From: a bacterium
GTDB lineage: Bacteria; UBP15; UBA6099; JAJRTR01
Length of the DNA stretch: 64,000 nucleotides
Assembly (NCBI GenBank): GCA_024278215.1
Contig: JAJRTR010000174.1
Location: 1-64,000, forward strand
Reading direction: 5' to 3'
Position 1 is the stretch's first letter; every line of letters starts with the position of its first letter. The translations under genes were made by a program, and so were the position numbers. Below, piece after piece: positions 44,124 to 53,038 of the stretch. The notes under the pieces were generated by a model, which worked only from the letters and a program-made list of their open reading frames with translations, ran no database searches and was not told where the DNA came from.

Positions 44124-45005
44124 TTACTTTGCGTGCCTGCTCTTATCCCTGCTGACATCCGTGACCAGCATTGCCGCGAAAATAAGAATTCCGCCGGCGG
44201 CGATGCGCACAGTAATTATTTCACCAAGATAGATACAGGCGACTACAGCGGCGAAAACCGGCTCTGTTGCATATATCATCGCAGCCTTGACCTCGCTGAT
44301 ATATTTCTGGTATTGCGCCTGCACCGTGAGCACATAAGCGCTCCCGAAAACTGCGCAGAATATGATGCTGCGCCACACAGCTGGGTTTTCAGGCACCGAT
44401 ATGTTGCCGTTGACGACAAGACCGGCGGCACAGGATACGACGCCAACCGTCAGCAACTGTACAATCGAAAACAGCGCCGCGTCGATATGATTTATCATTC
44501 GTCCCACCATCAGGATGTGCGCCGCAAATGTGAACGCGCATAACAACGCCCACAAATCGCCCCGGTTTACTGAATATCCATCTTTGAGTGTGAGCAGTCC
44601 GAGGCCGATGAAGGCCGCAATTATCGAAAGTATCTGAATGAGGCCCGGCAGCTTCCTGTCGATAAAAGCAACATATATGGGAACTATAACAACGCATAAA
44701 CCTGTGATGAATGCCGCGTTGGAGGCAGTCGTATATTTTATTCCGATTGTCTGAAAGATAAATGATATGCCGAGCACATAACCGATTATTACACCCTTTT
44801 TGATGATCTCAAGGTTAATATCGGAAAAGCGCCGAAAAAATATAACGAACAGAATCAGCACTGCAATAAAAAACCTGAAAGCAATGAAAGAAAAGGCATC
44901 AATAGTCTCTAATGATTCCTTGATTAAGACGAATGTTACGCCCCAGAAGAATACTCCGATCAGAAGGAGTATTGTCGGAGCGCATTGGTTTTTCGGTTTA
45001 TTCAT
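44124..45005 (-). CDS. EamA/DMT-family transporter
   Basis: 293 residues with ten hydrophobic helices in two EamA halves (LLLIGVFFWGVTFVLIKESL at the start, MIYATEPVFAAVVACIYLGE in the second half). Both halves have the family's helix pattern. Members export amino acids or other metabolites. The substrate is unknown. Confidence 0.88.
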   Translation of the reverse strand: MNKPKNQCAPTILLLIGVFFWGVTFVLIKESLETIDAFSFIAFRFFIAVLILFVIFFRRFSDINLEIIKKGVIIGYVLGISFIFQTIGIKYTTASNAAFITGLCVVIVPIYVAFIDRKLPGLIQILSIIAAFIGLGLLTLKDGYSVNRGDLWALLCAFTFAAHILMVGRMINHIDAALFSIVQLLTVGVVSCAAGLVVNGNISVPENPAVWRSIIFCAVFGSAYVLTVQAQYQKYISEVKAAMIYATEPVFAAVVACIYLGEIITVRIAAGGILIFAAMLVTDVSRDKSRHAK

Positions 45006-45048
45006 ATTTTTAATAGCATCATCATCTGTGTTGATCGAGAAGAATTTC

Positions 45049-45075
45049 AGCCCGCATTGATGAGATATGCGGGCT
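45049..45075 (+). terminator. Hairpin repeat followed by TTTT
   Basis: AGCCCGCAT...ATATGCGGGCT is followed by TTTTCCCC on the plus strand. It belongs to the same hairpin family as 9462 and 10462. It lies between the GNAT gene and the EamA gene, both on the minus strand, so a terminator role there is uncertain. Confidence 0.5.
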
Positions 45076-45283
45076 TTTCCCCCTCGGCACAGGAAAGCTT
45101 TTCGTGAAGCTTTTCTTGATGAGATACTGGAAGAAATAGTCGTTTCGAGCCGTGGCCGTCGAAATCCGAGGGGGTATTAAACGAAAGATGATCAATTGGC
45201 CGGTACGTCCAAAGCCTGTTGGCCCAACGCTACGAATCGAGTACAAGTGCAACATATTGATTCTTAACTAAGCAGTATTGGGG

Positions 45284-45730
45284 CTAAATATCCTTCACCA
45301 GCGCTTCTTCATCGCAGTCTGGGAAATGTACGCATCGCACACATTCGAACCACACTTTTTTCGGCAGATCGTTCACGTCGACACGATAGAAGCCCAGCTT
45401 CTCGAAAAAACCCGCCTGAAACGTCAACGTAAATAATCGTGTTATGCCCAGTTTTTTCGCCTCGCGAGTAGCCTTCCCGACAAGCATCGTGCCGTATCCG
45501 TTTTTCGCATGTTTCGGATAGACAGCAAGTGATTTTACCTCCGCAAGGTTGTCCCAGCAGACATGCAGACTGCCGCACGCAACTATGCGGTCGTCTTTTT
45601 CTATTACGGAGAAGTCTCTGATGTTTTCGTATATCTCATTTAGCGAACGCGGCAACATTTCTTCTCGTTTCGCATAAAACATTACAAGCTTCTGTATGTC
45701 GGTGGCGTCTTTCATCTCGGCCTTGCGCAT
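45284..45730 (-). CDS. GNAT acetyltransferase, N-acetylglutamate synthase-like
   Basis: 148 residues from MRKAEMKDATDIQKLVMFYA at 45730. The acetyl-CoA fold is clear: VIEKDDRIVACGSLHVCWDN, EVKSLAVYPKHAKNGYGTML and the C-terminal FFEKLGFYRVDVNDLPKKVW with cysteines (CVRCVHFPDC) as in ArgA-type GNATs. The frame stays open upstream to 45919 with a strongly lysine/serine/alanine-rich, histone-H1-like stretch, but that part overlaps the preceding gene in another frame and may be an artefact. Start at 45730 has no good Shine-Dalgarno, so the longer form remains possible. Confidence 0.78.
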   Translation of the reverse strand: MRKAEMKDATDIQKLVMFYAKREEMLPRSLNEIYENIRDFSVIEKDDRIVACGSLHVCWDNLAEVKSLAVYPKHAKNGYGTMLVGKATREAKKLGITRLFTLTFQAGFFEKLGFYRVDVNDLPKKVWFECVRCVHFPDCDEEALVKDI

Positions 45731-45740
45731 TACTGCTTTA

Positions 45741-46769
45741 CTACTGTTCTTCACTTTTTTCTTCGTCGCTGCTTTCTTCGCCGTCTGTTTTCTCTTTGTG
45801 GATTTTGCCTTTACCGAGGAGGACTTTGATGAGCGTTTCCGAGAGTCCGGGTTGCTGCTTGCTTTCTCCGTTTTTGCTTTCTTCGCCGGTGTTGTCATTT
45901 TCTTTTTTATCTGTACCATTTTTTTCTATCTCCGGTTGCTGCGTTTTTGCAGGCGACTGTACGACTGGGGGTTTCGGACCCGCTATTTTAAACTCTTCGT
46001 CACTGTCTCCCCGCCTGAATCTATCAAGCCCCAGCGCCGCCGACGCATCAAACGGACTTCTCCCCACCCTGTTTTTCATTTCATATAAAGTGTATAGCGT
46101 GTCCGCACAAAAGTTAATAGTTCGGTTGATGACGTCCTGTGTCTGTCTTTCAATCTGCCGGTATGTCGCACCATCCCGATATGCCTTATAAATAACATCC
46201 GCCGTTTTTGACGAATGCTCGAGCTCCGAGCTGATACGTTTCGGAAACGAACTGATCAGCTTGCGCGTAACATAAAAATATCTGTAGCGACCGATGTTCT
46301 GCTCCGCGTCGTCCAGAAAGAAAATCCTGTTTGCGGAAATTCCGATAAAACGGAACGCTGATGATTGCGGCAACGGTTCGAGAAGGTCCGAGGCGGAGCG
46401 CACAAGTTTTCCGGCCTCGTAGGCAGTTGTCCTGTCGCCTGGCTTTCGTTCCATAAGAAACTGGACACGCTTATAGTTGAAGTAGAATCTTTCGATGCCG
46501 AGATTCCTGAGATAATCGACACTGAAATCGTCTTTCTGTTCAAGTGCTCTGTCGAACAGTTCTTTCTCGTCGGTCACGCCTTTCAGGAAGTCGCGCTTAT
46601 TCTCGTTCAGGAAATCTTTTAAAGCTGCCGGCAACAGAACGATGGTCTCCTCCGCAATCCGTTCATGCACCGGCAGAGTCCATGCAAAACAATCTGAAGC
46701 CTTAAAACATACAAACACCGCAAGGAAAAACAACAGTGCGCCAAGTCTGAAACACTTGCTTGTGCGCAA
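45741..46769 (-). CDS. Exported protein, zinc-dependent phospholipase C-like N-terminus
   Basis: 342 residues. A signal peptide (LGALLFFLAVFVCFKASDCF-A) is followed by WTLPVHERIAEETIVLLPAA, whose W...H start resembles bacterial zinc-dependent phospholipase C and S1/P1-type nucleases, although only the first histidine is clearly aligned. The region to ~250 is helical. The last ~90 residues are disordered and acidic (EKNGTDKKENDNTGEESKNG..., ending SDEEKSEEQ). The function is not established. Confidence 0.7.
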   Translation of the reverse strand: MRTSKCFRLGALLFFLAVFVCFKASDCFAWTLPVHERIAEETIVLLPAALKDFLNENKRDFLKGVTDEKELFDRALEQKDDFSVDYLRNLGIERFYFNYKRVQFLMERKPGDRTTAYEAGKLVRSASDLLEPLPQSSAFRFIGISANRIFFLDDAEQNIGRYRYFYVTRKLISSFPKRISSELEHSSKTADVIYKAYRDGATYRQIERQTQDVINRTINFCADTLYTLYEMKNRVGRSPFDASAALGLDRFRRGDSDEEFKIAGPKPPVVQSPAKTQQPEIEKNGTDKKENDNTGEESKNGESKQQPGLSETLIKVLLGKGKIHKEKTDGEESSDEEKSEEQ

Positions 46770-46827
46770 GTTGAAATCACCAGTTGAAATACTTGACGAA
46801 AAAACAGTTGTCGATGGAGAATGAGGT

Positions 46828-47130
46828 TCATTTTGACTTCAACTGCGCTTCCAGTTCGGCAATGCGCCGATTCGCGGCCTCAAGCTCGCGCTTGAGTCTG
46901 ATAATCTCCTTGACGCCTGCGAGATTCACACCATCCTCTCGGGTAAGCTTCCTTATTTCTCTCACATCGTCGAGATCGCGCAGGGAATAGAGTCTCTGCT
47001 GCGTATCGGTTCGCTTAGGCTGAATTAGTCCTTTGCGCTCATACATTCTGAGCGTCTGCGGGTGTGCTCCGAGCAGCTCGGATGCCACCGAAATCACATA
47101 AACAGCCTCTTCATACAAGTGGAGTTCCAT
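46828..47130 (-). CDS. HspR-like MerR-family regulator
   Basis: 100 residues. [20 protein letters not shown] and [20 protein letters not shown] form the MerR winged-helix typical of HspR, the repressor of heat-shock dnaK operons; [20 protein letters not shown] completes the domain and leads into a short coiled coil. No hsp operon or cbpA is adjacent. Target genes cannot be named from this window. Confidence 0.88.
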   Translation of the reverse strand: MELHLYEEAVYVISVASELLGAHPQTLRMYERKGLIQPKRTDTQQRLYSLRDLDDVREIRKLTREDGVNLAGVKEIIRLKRELEAANRRIAELEAQLKSK

Positions 47131-47160
47131 AAAATATCCTGAAAGTTATACTTAGAATAA

Positions 47161-47346
47161 TTATCCGGAAATGCTTTTCACAAACGGCACACCCCATCGG
47201 AATACCCATATCCAGATCAGCGCAATCAGCGCTATGCCGACAACAGACAGGGCGATCATCTTCCAGTCGTCGCCGCCCGACGCATCATCCGCGGGTATCT
47301 CATGCACCAGTCCGCACTTCTCACAAACCTTTTTTTCAATCATCAT
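47161..47346 (-). CDS. Small membrane protein with CxxC
   Basis: About 61 residues from MMIEKKVCEKCGLVHEIP at 47346 (GGAG ten bases upstream). A zinc-ribbon-like CEKCG near the start is followed by one or two membrane helices (MIALSVVGIALIALIWIWVF). An in-frame ATG six codons upstream is an alternative start. No family was recognised. Confidence 0.6.
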   Translation of the reverse strand: MMIEKKVCEKCGLVHEIPADDASGGDDWKMIALSVVGIALIALIWIWVFRWGVPFVKSISG

Positions 47347-47432
47347 GGTCTCCCGCTCCGCCATAACAGCATTGGACTCAAGCTTTTGTAAATAATATAC
47401 TGAATTTATGCGTTTTTGTAAATGGTAATTGT

Positions 47433-47483
47433 ATTTCCGGGAACATCCGGAATTAAATGGCAAATTCCGGTCATGTCCCAGAA
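47433..47483. repeat. Palindromic repeat family E
   Basis: ATTTCCGGGAACATCCGGAA and the right arm CCGGTCATGTCCCAGAA form an imperfect dyad with AATTAAATGGCAAATT at its centre. It is homologous to 38266-38326 in the inverse orientation. Confidence 0.72.
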
Positions 47484-47563
47484 GTTTACAGGTAATATTG
47501 AAAAACATATAAGATCAGATAATTTTACAATCGGCTCTCCTGATAGATATTTTACCAGTTTAC

Positions 47564-47591
47564 TTGACAAAAAGAGTAATACATTTAAAAT
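47564..47591 (+). promoter_or_regulatory. Promoter of rrf2 with flanking dyad
   Basis: TTGACA at 47564-47569, a 16-base spacer and TAAAAT at 47586-47591, ending 43 bases before the rrf2 start. TTTTACCAG (47550-47558) and CCAGTAAAA (47593-47601) form an interrupted dyad on both sides of the promoter, placed where an autoregulator such as an Rrf2 protein could bind. Confidence 0.6.
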
Positions 47592-47634
47592 ACCAGTAAA
47601 ACGATAAAGTTTATGATAGACATGGGTTTAGTCT

Positions 47635-48120
47635 ATGAAGATCAACACACGTGCAAGGTACGCGCTAAGACTCATGATTGACATGGCGCTGAATACGACT
47701 CCGGATAAACCTCTCAATCTCAAGGATATATCAGAGAGGCAGGGTATATCTAAAAGGTATCTAGGCCAGATTATCGTTTCACTCAGGAACAATTCACTTG
47801 TAAAGGGAATGCCGGGTAAGAGTGGCGGTTACATTCTGGCACGCAAACCCGAGGAAATAACTATCAGGAGAATATTTGAGGCTGCTCTAGGCCCGATAAA
47901 TATGGTCGATTGCGTTATGAATCCTGAAAGTTGCATCAAGTCGGATTATTGCGAATGCAGGCCTGTGTATGAGTTGATAAACAGCAGGGTAACGGAGTCG
48001 CTGAGTGAATTCACACTCGCGGACCTCGCGCTCGCGTCGAAAAATGCCGGGCACAGAGCGATTCAGGATGATGCACAGGTTGATTTCGGAATAGACCTGT
48101 GCAGTTCACCCGGCAAATAG
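47635..48120 (+). CDS. Rrf2-family Fe-S-type transcriptional regulator
   Basis: 161 residues. An N-terminal winged helix (INTRARYALRLMIDMALNTT, KYLGQII-like QGISKRYLGQIIVSLRNNSL, GKSGGYILARKPEEIT) is followed by cysteines at about positions 93, 100, 106 and 108 (VDCVMNPESCIKSDYCECRP), close to the C-x5-C-x5-C ligands of IscR-type Fe-S sensors. It lies directly upstream of dsrMK, with 103 bases between, and may regulate the dsr membrane complex or itself. The signal (Fe-S status, sulfide, redox) is an inference. Confidence 0.9.
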   Translation: MKINTRARYALRLMIDMALNTTPDKPLNLKDISERQGISKRYLGQIIVSLRNNSLVKGMPGKSGGYILARKPEEITIRRIFEAALGPINMVDCVMNPESCIKSDYCECRPVYELINSRVTESLSEFTLADLALASKNAGHRAIQDDAQVDFGIDLCSSPGK

Positions 48121-48223
48121 ACTGTAGGCGACATATTTATACTTTCATGCCGGTTTGTTCATGGAACCGGATCAGGTGAATTTTTAAATAAATGGAAAAA
48201 TCAAATTAAGACAGGAGGCTTTG

Positions 48224-49165
48224 ATGGGACCTATACTGCACCTATTGACCTACGTATGTATGATCGTTTTTGTTGTGGCGGTTGTGCATAAATTCAACGA
48301 GTACAACAAAATGCCGATGCATCTGCGATGGGAACTCTACCCGGTTGCCCACGAGGGGAAGAAGGCGAGCTATGGCGGTTCGTATTTTGAAGAAGTCGAC
48401 TGGTGGGAAAAAGAACGCACCGTAGACATGGGTACGGAAATGAAGCAGATGTCGCAGGAGATTTTATTTCTTGCCGCCGTGAAGGAACACAACCCGAAAC
48501 TGTGGCTTCGGACATTTCCGTTTCATTTCGGCATGTACAGCCTGATCGGTTTTCTTATGCTTCTTATAGCGGGGGCGCTGCTGGGTGTGGCCGGTGTCGA
48601 TATGAGCGGAGGCGGCTTCGGAACTGTGGTGGGCACACTGACAGCCATCGCAGGCTTTGCAGGCGCTGTGCTCGGCGCAATCGGTGCGCTCGGACTGATC
48701 GCGCGCAGGCTTTTCGACGAAGACCTCAAGGACTTCACAAAACCGTCGGATATTTTCAACCTTGTTTTCCTGCTGTCGGTTTTCCTGCTTATGGCGGCAA
48801 CAGGAGCGTCCGATCCCTATTTCACCGGACTTCGCGAATATGTTCAGAGTATTATCACTTTCAATATAAACTACGTTCCGTCGAACCCGGCTGCTGTCGG
48901 AGCGATCGCGCTGGCATCGCTTGTGGTCGCATACATTCCTCTCACGCACATGGCGCACTTTGTCGTTAAATATTTCACCTACCACAACATCCGATGGGAC
49001 GACAGGCCCAACGTGCCCGGTAAGGACCCGATGGGCGATCAGATTGCCGAAGTTCTTCAGTATGAAATAACATGGGCTGCGAGCCACATAAACCCAAACG
49101 GCACGAAGAAGACCTGGGCCGAAGCAGCCACGGAAAATCCAGAAGAGTTAAAGGAGAGCAAATAA
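48224..49165 (+). CDS. dsrM: DsrM, NarI-like heme b membrane subunit
   Basis: About 313 residues from ATG 48224 (AGGAGG upstream; a TTG precedes it). Five membrane helices are visible: LTYVCMIVFVVAVVHKF, FHFGMYSLIGFLMLLIAGAL, TAIAGFAGAVLGAIGALGLI, NLVFLLSVFLLMAATG and ASLVVAYIPLTHMAHFVVKY. Histidines in FHFGMY and HMAHFVVKYFTYH are likely heme ligands. It oxidises menaquinol and passes electrons to DsrK. The stop is one base before dsrK. Confidence 0.9.
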   Translation: MGPILHLLTYVCMIVFVVAVVHKFNEYNKMPMHLRWELYPVAHEGKKASYGGSYFEEVDWWEKERTVDMGTEMKQMSQEILFLAAVKEHNPKLWLRTFPFHFGMYSLIGFLMLLIAGALLGVAGVDMSGGGFGTVVGTLTAIAGFAGAVLGAIGALGLIARRLFDEDLKDFTKPSDIFNLVFLLSVFLLMAATGASDPYFTGLREYVQSIITFNINYVPSNPAAVGAIALASLVVAYIPLTHMAHFVVKYFTYHNIRWDDRPNVPGKDPMGDQIAEVLQYEITWAASHINPNGTKKTWAEAATENPEELKESK

Positions 49166-49166
49166 C

Positions 49167-50786
49167 ATGGCAAAACCCAAAGACACTAAACTTTCGCTGA
49201 ACGATTTTGGGAAACCATGTGACCGCCTTGCGCACATGAACCCTGAAAACCTGATGCCTATGTCCAGGCCGCTCGACTGCCGGGAGCCCGAGTGGAGTCC
49301 TCTCAAGGAGGAGACAAAAGAAAAGTACATGGCATCTCTCGACGACACTCTTGTGCTGAATATTCCCAGACCTCAGAGCAAACGAGAAGAGCAGGAACTT
49401 GTCAGAAAATTTCTTTCCGGTGTGGAAAAGTTGTTTCAGAAGAACAATAACTGGACGTTCCTCCAGCCGCTGGTTTCTACGGTCGAGCACTGTGCAAAAT
49501 GCCAGACATGCAGCGATTCGTGCCATATTTATGAATCGAGCGGAAAGCATGATATGTACCGGCCTACATACCGCTCGGAGATATTCAGGCGCATCTACCA
49601 GGATTACATTCATCCTTCGGGCAGGTACCACAAAACGTGGAAAAACGGTGGTGAGATAAAACTAAGCTGGCTGACGGTGGCCCGTCTGGGCGAACTCTCC
49701 TACAGGTGTAATATATGCCGGCGTTGCGCCCAGTCGTGTCCGATCGGCGCGGATAATTCCGTAGTGGCGCGTGAGATTCGCAAAGTTTTCAGTCAGGAAC
49801 TCGGCATCCATACCGTCGAACTGCACGACAACGGCTCGATGCTTCAGCTCAAGGTCGGCTATTCCACGGGAATGAATCCTGAGATCGTGAAAGACAATAT
49901 CGAGTTTATCGACGAAGACATGAGCGAAAAAACAGGTATGAAACTCGAGACGCCATGGGATAAGAAAGGTGCCGACATCCTGCTGATCCACAATGCGGGC
50001 GAGATAATGGCATGGCCTGAAAACATAGGCGCGTTCACGGCTATATTCCAGAGCGCAGGCCTCAACTGGACGATGTCCAGTGAAGCGCTCGGCTACGACA
50101 ACATCAACTACGGACTCTTCTACGACGACGTGCAGTTTGCGCGTGTAGTGATCAAGCATTTCCAGTGTGCGCAGAAGCTGGGTGTGAGGAAGATAGTTTT
50201 CGGCGAGTGTGGACACGCGACAAAGGCGGCGATGATTATCGCCGACCGCATTCTTACCGGCGACTTGAATATTCCGCGCGAAAGCTGCTTCCCGCTTTTG
50301 AAACAACTCGTCGAGGGCGGCTCTCTGAAGCTCGATCCTTCCAGCAATAACTTTCCGGTCACTCTGCACGATCCGTGCAATCTCGTCCGCCTGATGGGCA
50401 TCGTCCAGCCGCAGCGCGACGTTATAAAAAAGATTTGCCCGAAATTCCGCGAGATGACGCCCCACGGCGTGAACAACTACTGTTGTGGCGGCGGAAGCGG
50501 GTTCGCCATCCACTCGGGGCACAACTTCGAAGAGTGGCGTTTCAAGATTTCAGGACGCAAGAAACTTTCGCAGATTCTCAATGCCTTCAGCGACTGCATC
50601 GAGCCGGAAACAAAGAAGTATGTCTGCGCCCCATGCTCGAACTGCAAAGGCCAGATACGAGATATTCTCGGGCATTACAATCTCTGGAACGATGCGGGCA
50701 TCACTTATGGAGGGCTCGTCGAGCTTATCGTCAACGCTATGACGGATGTGAAGCCGAACTATATCGACTGGGACGAAATCATCTGA
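49167..50786 (+). CDS. dsrK: DsrK, HdrD-like catalytic subunit
   Basis: 539 residues. Two 4Fe-4S motifs (CAKCQTCSDSCHIYE; CNICRRCAQSCPIGAD) are followed by two CCG-type domains: LHDPCNLVRLMG with NNYCCGGGSGFAIHSGHNFE, and CAPCSNCKGQIRDIL. The catalytic CCG cluster of such subunits reduces disulfide or trisulfide bonds; in DsrK the substrate is DsrC trisulfide. No DsrJ, DsrO or DsrP gene follows, so the complex encoded here is the two-subunit DsrMK type, as in several Gram-positive and other reducers. Confidence 0.93.
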   Translation: MAKPKDTKLSLNDFGKPCDRLAHMNPENLMPMSRPLDCREPEWSPLKEETKEKYMASLDDTLVLNIPRPQSKREEQELVRKFLSGVEKLFQKNNNWTFLQPLVSTVEHCAKCQTCSDSCHIYESSGKHDMYRPTYRSEIFRRIYQDYIHPSGRYHKTWKNGGEIKLSWLTVARLGELSYRCNICRRCAQSCPIGADNSVVAREIRKVFSQELGIHTVELHDNGSMLQLKVGYSTGMNPEIVKDNIEFIDEDMSEKTGMKLETPWDKKGADILLIHNAGEIMAWPENIGAFTAIFQSAGLNWTMSSEALGYDNINYGLFYDDVQFARVVIKHFQCAQKLGVRKIVFGECGHATKAAMIIADRILTGDLNIPRESCFPLLKQLVEGGSLKLDPSSNNFPVTLHDPCNLVRLMGIVQPQRDVIKKICPKFREMTPHGVNNYCCGGGSGFAIHSGHNFEEWRFKISGRKKLSQILNAFSDCIEPETKKYVCAPCSNCKGQIRDILGHYNLWNDAGITYGGLVELIVNAMTDVKPNYIDWDEII

Positions 50787-50822
50787 ATCGGTCGATTGTA
50801 ATGTTATGTGAAGGAGAAGCAT

Positions 50823-52262
50823 GTGATTCCCGAGCAGGTCGACAACTGGATTCGCGAGGAGATTTTCGACCGTGTACCCGTCAGTATATGCGTGATTGAC
50901 AGGGACTTCGGAATAGTCAAAGCGAACGAATATTTCCGTCGCAAATTCGGCAGGATACGGGGCAGGCGTTGTTACGAGGCTTACAAGGGTAACGACGCCC
51001 CCTGCGACGACTGCCGGGCGATGAAAACATTCAGCGACGGCGAAGTGCGCGTAACTCAGGAACTGGGCATAGACCGCGACGGGAATCATATTCTATACGT
51101 TGTCAGGCTCGCGCCGCTCGTCGAGAAAGACGGCTCGATCCCCTATATCATCGAGATGGCCACGGATATTACCGAAGTTAAATTTCTCCAGAACCAGCTC
51201 CGCGAAAAACAGGAACGCTACCGGCTGCTGTTCGACGAAGTTCCATGTTACATAACGATACAGGACCGCGATTTCAAACTTCTCGAAACGAACCGGATGT
51301 TTAAAGATCATTTCGGAGACCACAAGGGAGAACACTGCTACGAAGTCTACAAACAACGCACAGAACAATGCTACCCCTGCCCCGTTGCGCAGACGTTCGA
51401 GGACGGGAAAGTTAATCGCAGTGAGATGGTGGTAACGTCTAAAGCAGGCGACACTATAAATGTTGTGTCGTACACAGCACCTATCAGGGACGCGGCCGGC
51501 GACATCATGGCCGTCATGGAAATGTCGACGGACATCACGCAGATACGGCAGTTGCAATCCCAGTTGACCAGTCTCGGCCTGCTCATCGGATCGATATCTC
51601 ATGGGATAAAGGGCCTGCTCATGGGGCTCGACGGCGGCATCTATGCGATGGAAACGGGTTTTGAAAAGAACGACCAGCAAAAAATCGCCAAGGGCTGGGA
51701 AATGGTGAAGCGCAATGTCGGTCGTGTGCGCAGCATGGTTCTCGACATCCTTTATTATGCGAAAGAGAGGGCATCTGTTCCTGAAACGATAGAAGCGCAC
51801 GTGCTTGCCGGGGAAGTCGCGGAGATCATGCGGCCCAAAGCTACTACATTCAATATCGTTTTCAACACCGACATTCATGATATCTCCGGAGATATGGAAG
51901 TCGACTACAAGGCGGTTCGCTCGATGCTCGTCAATATTATTGAAAATGCTTTCGAAGCTTGCAGAGTCGACAAGGAGAAAACCATACACAAAGTCGATTT
52001 CATTTTGCGTGAATCTGGCAATGATGTGGTTTTTGAAATAGTCGACGACGGTATCGGTATGGACAGGGACACAAGGAATAAGATATTCACATTGTTCTTT
52101 TCGACAAAAGGGACTTCGGGAACCGGACTTGGCCTCTTTATTTCCAATAAGATCGCGCGTGATCATGGAGGAAGCATCGAGGTCGAGTCGACACTCGGCA
52201 AAGGCTCAAAGTTCACAATAAGACTGCCGAGGGATATGCCCTCCGCAGTATCTTACGACTGA
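50823..52262 (+). CDS. Cysteine-motif PAS-PAS sensor histidine kinase
   Basis: 479 residues from GTG 50823, with GGAG six bases upstream; an in-frame GTG at 50808 is less likely. Two PAS domains (~10-130 and ~140-260) each contain RRCYEAYKGNDAPCDDC / EHCYEVYKQRTEQCYPCP, a CYE-x-YK...C-x-x-C pattern that recalls metal, Fe-S or redox sensing. HisKA has GSISHGIKGLLMGLDGGI and the HATPase has IENAFEACRV, EIVDDGIGMDRD and TSGTGLGLFISNKIARDHGG. It follows dsrK by 37 bases and is probably co-transcribed. Its final codons and stop belong to the repeat at 52250. Confidence 0.92.
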   Translation: MIPEQVDNWIREEIFDRVPVSICVIDRDFGIVKANEYFRRKFGRIRGRRCYEAYKGNDAPCDDCRAMKTFSDGEVRVTQELGIDRDGNHILYVVRLAPLVEKDGSIPYIIEMATDITEVKFLQNQLREKQERYRLLFDEVPCYITIQDRDFKLLETNRMFKDHFGDHKGEHCYEVYKQRTEQCYPCPVAQTFEDGKVNRSEMVVTSKAGDTINVVSYTAPIRDAAGDIMAVMEMSTDITQIRQLQSQLTSLGLLIGSISHGIKGLLMGLDGGIYAMETGFEKNDQQKIAKGWEMVKRNVGRVRSMVLDILYYAKERASVPETIEAHVLAGEVAEIMRPKATTFNIVFNTDIHDISGDMEVDYKAVRSMLVNIIENAFEACRVDKEKTIHKVDFILRESGNDVVFEIVDDGIGMDRDTRNKIFTLFFSTKGTSGTGLGLFISNKIARDHGGSIEVESTLGKGSKFTIRLPRDMPSAVSYD

Positions 52263-52485
52263 AATGCTACGCATGATGGTAAAGAAATGATGAAAAAGAG
52301 ATCGGTGAACGCGGAGCGTTCAGTCCCTGCGTTCCGGGTCGGAATCAGGATCGATGAAAAACCGGTGTGGACGAGTGTGAGTGTGATGACTGTGGGAATG
52401 ATGAAACCATGTGTGCCGTGCTCAAACCGCATTTGTTTGGGCACGAAAATGCGGCCTTTTTGTTCCGGCTTTGCCGGGTTAGGAA
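52250..52485 (+). repeat. Repeat family D, copy 2
   Basis: Starts TATCTTACGACTGAAATGCT and ends TTCCGGCTTTGCCGGGTTAG. It shares both ends and the block CGTGCTCAAACCGCATTTGT with 38028-38220. Its first bases encode the last residues and stop (TCT TAC GAC TGA) of the kinase. The interior has a hairpin CCGCATTT-N-AAATGCGG. Confidence 0.78.
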
Positions 52486-52521
52486 TACGGTAAATATACG
52501 GGTGAAAGATGGAGAAGTTCG

Positions 52522-52920
52522 ATGCAGGATAAGAAAAAGATTTTCATTATTGACGACGAGCCGGATACCGTTGACTTTCTGTCAATGATATTCGAGGATG
52601 GCGGTTTCGACGTTATTTCCGTTACTAATCCCGACAGGGCGGTCGAGATCATCGCTGCTGAGAATCCGGACCTGATAACGCTCGATATTGTCATGCCGCA
52701 CAAAACCGGCGCGAAAATATATAACGAACTACGCACTAAAATCGAATACGCGAATATCCCCGTTATTGTCATTTCCGGCGTTGAACCCGGAGATTACATC
52801 CACAACATATCCGTCAATGATTCGACTGAAAACTCGATAGCAGGCCCCTGCGCTTTCATTGAAAAACCCATCGATAAATCTTTTCTTTTGAACACTGTCC
52901 GCAAGCTGCTTTCCTGCTGA
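52522..52920 (+). CDS. CheY-like response regulator
   Basis: 132 residues. IFIIDDEPDTVDFLSMIF, the phosphoacceptor aspartate in LITLDIVMPHKTG, VIVISGVEPGDYI and the lysine in CAFIEKPIDKSF give a complete receiver. No output domain. It should be phosphorylated by the preceding kinase, from which it is separated by the repeat. Confidence 0.92.
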   Translation: MQDKKKIFIIDDEPDTVDFLSMIFEDGGFDVISVTNPDRAVEIIAAENPDLITLDIVMPHKTGAKIYNELRTKIEYANIPVIVISGVEPGDYIHNISVNDSTENSIAGPCAFIEKPIDKSFLLNTVRKLLSC

Positions 52921-53038
52921 AACCGGCCCCGACTTCGACACCTTTTCATGATATATGTGCCGCATCCACGCATTTAGGCTCTTGTCACTATTGATTCGAT
53001 TGTAAAAACGCGCCGCTATCGGTGTGTGCAGGATTGTT

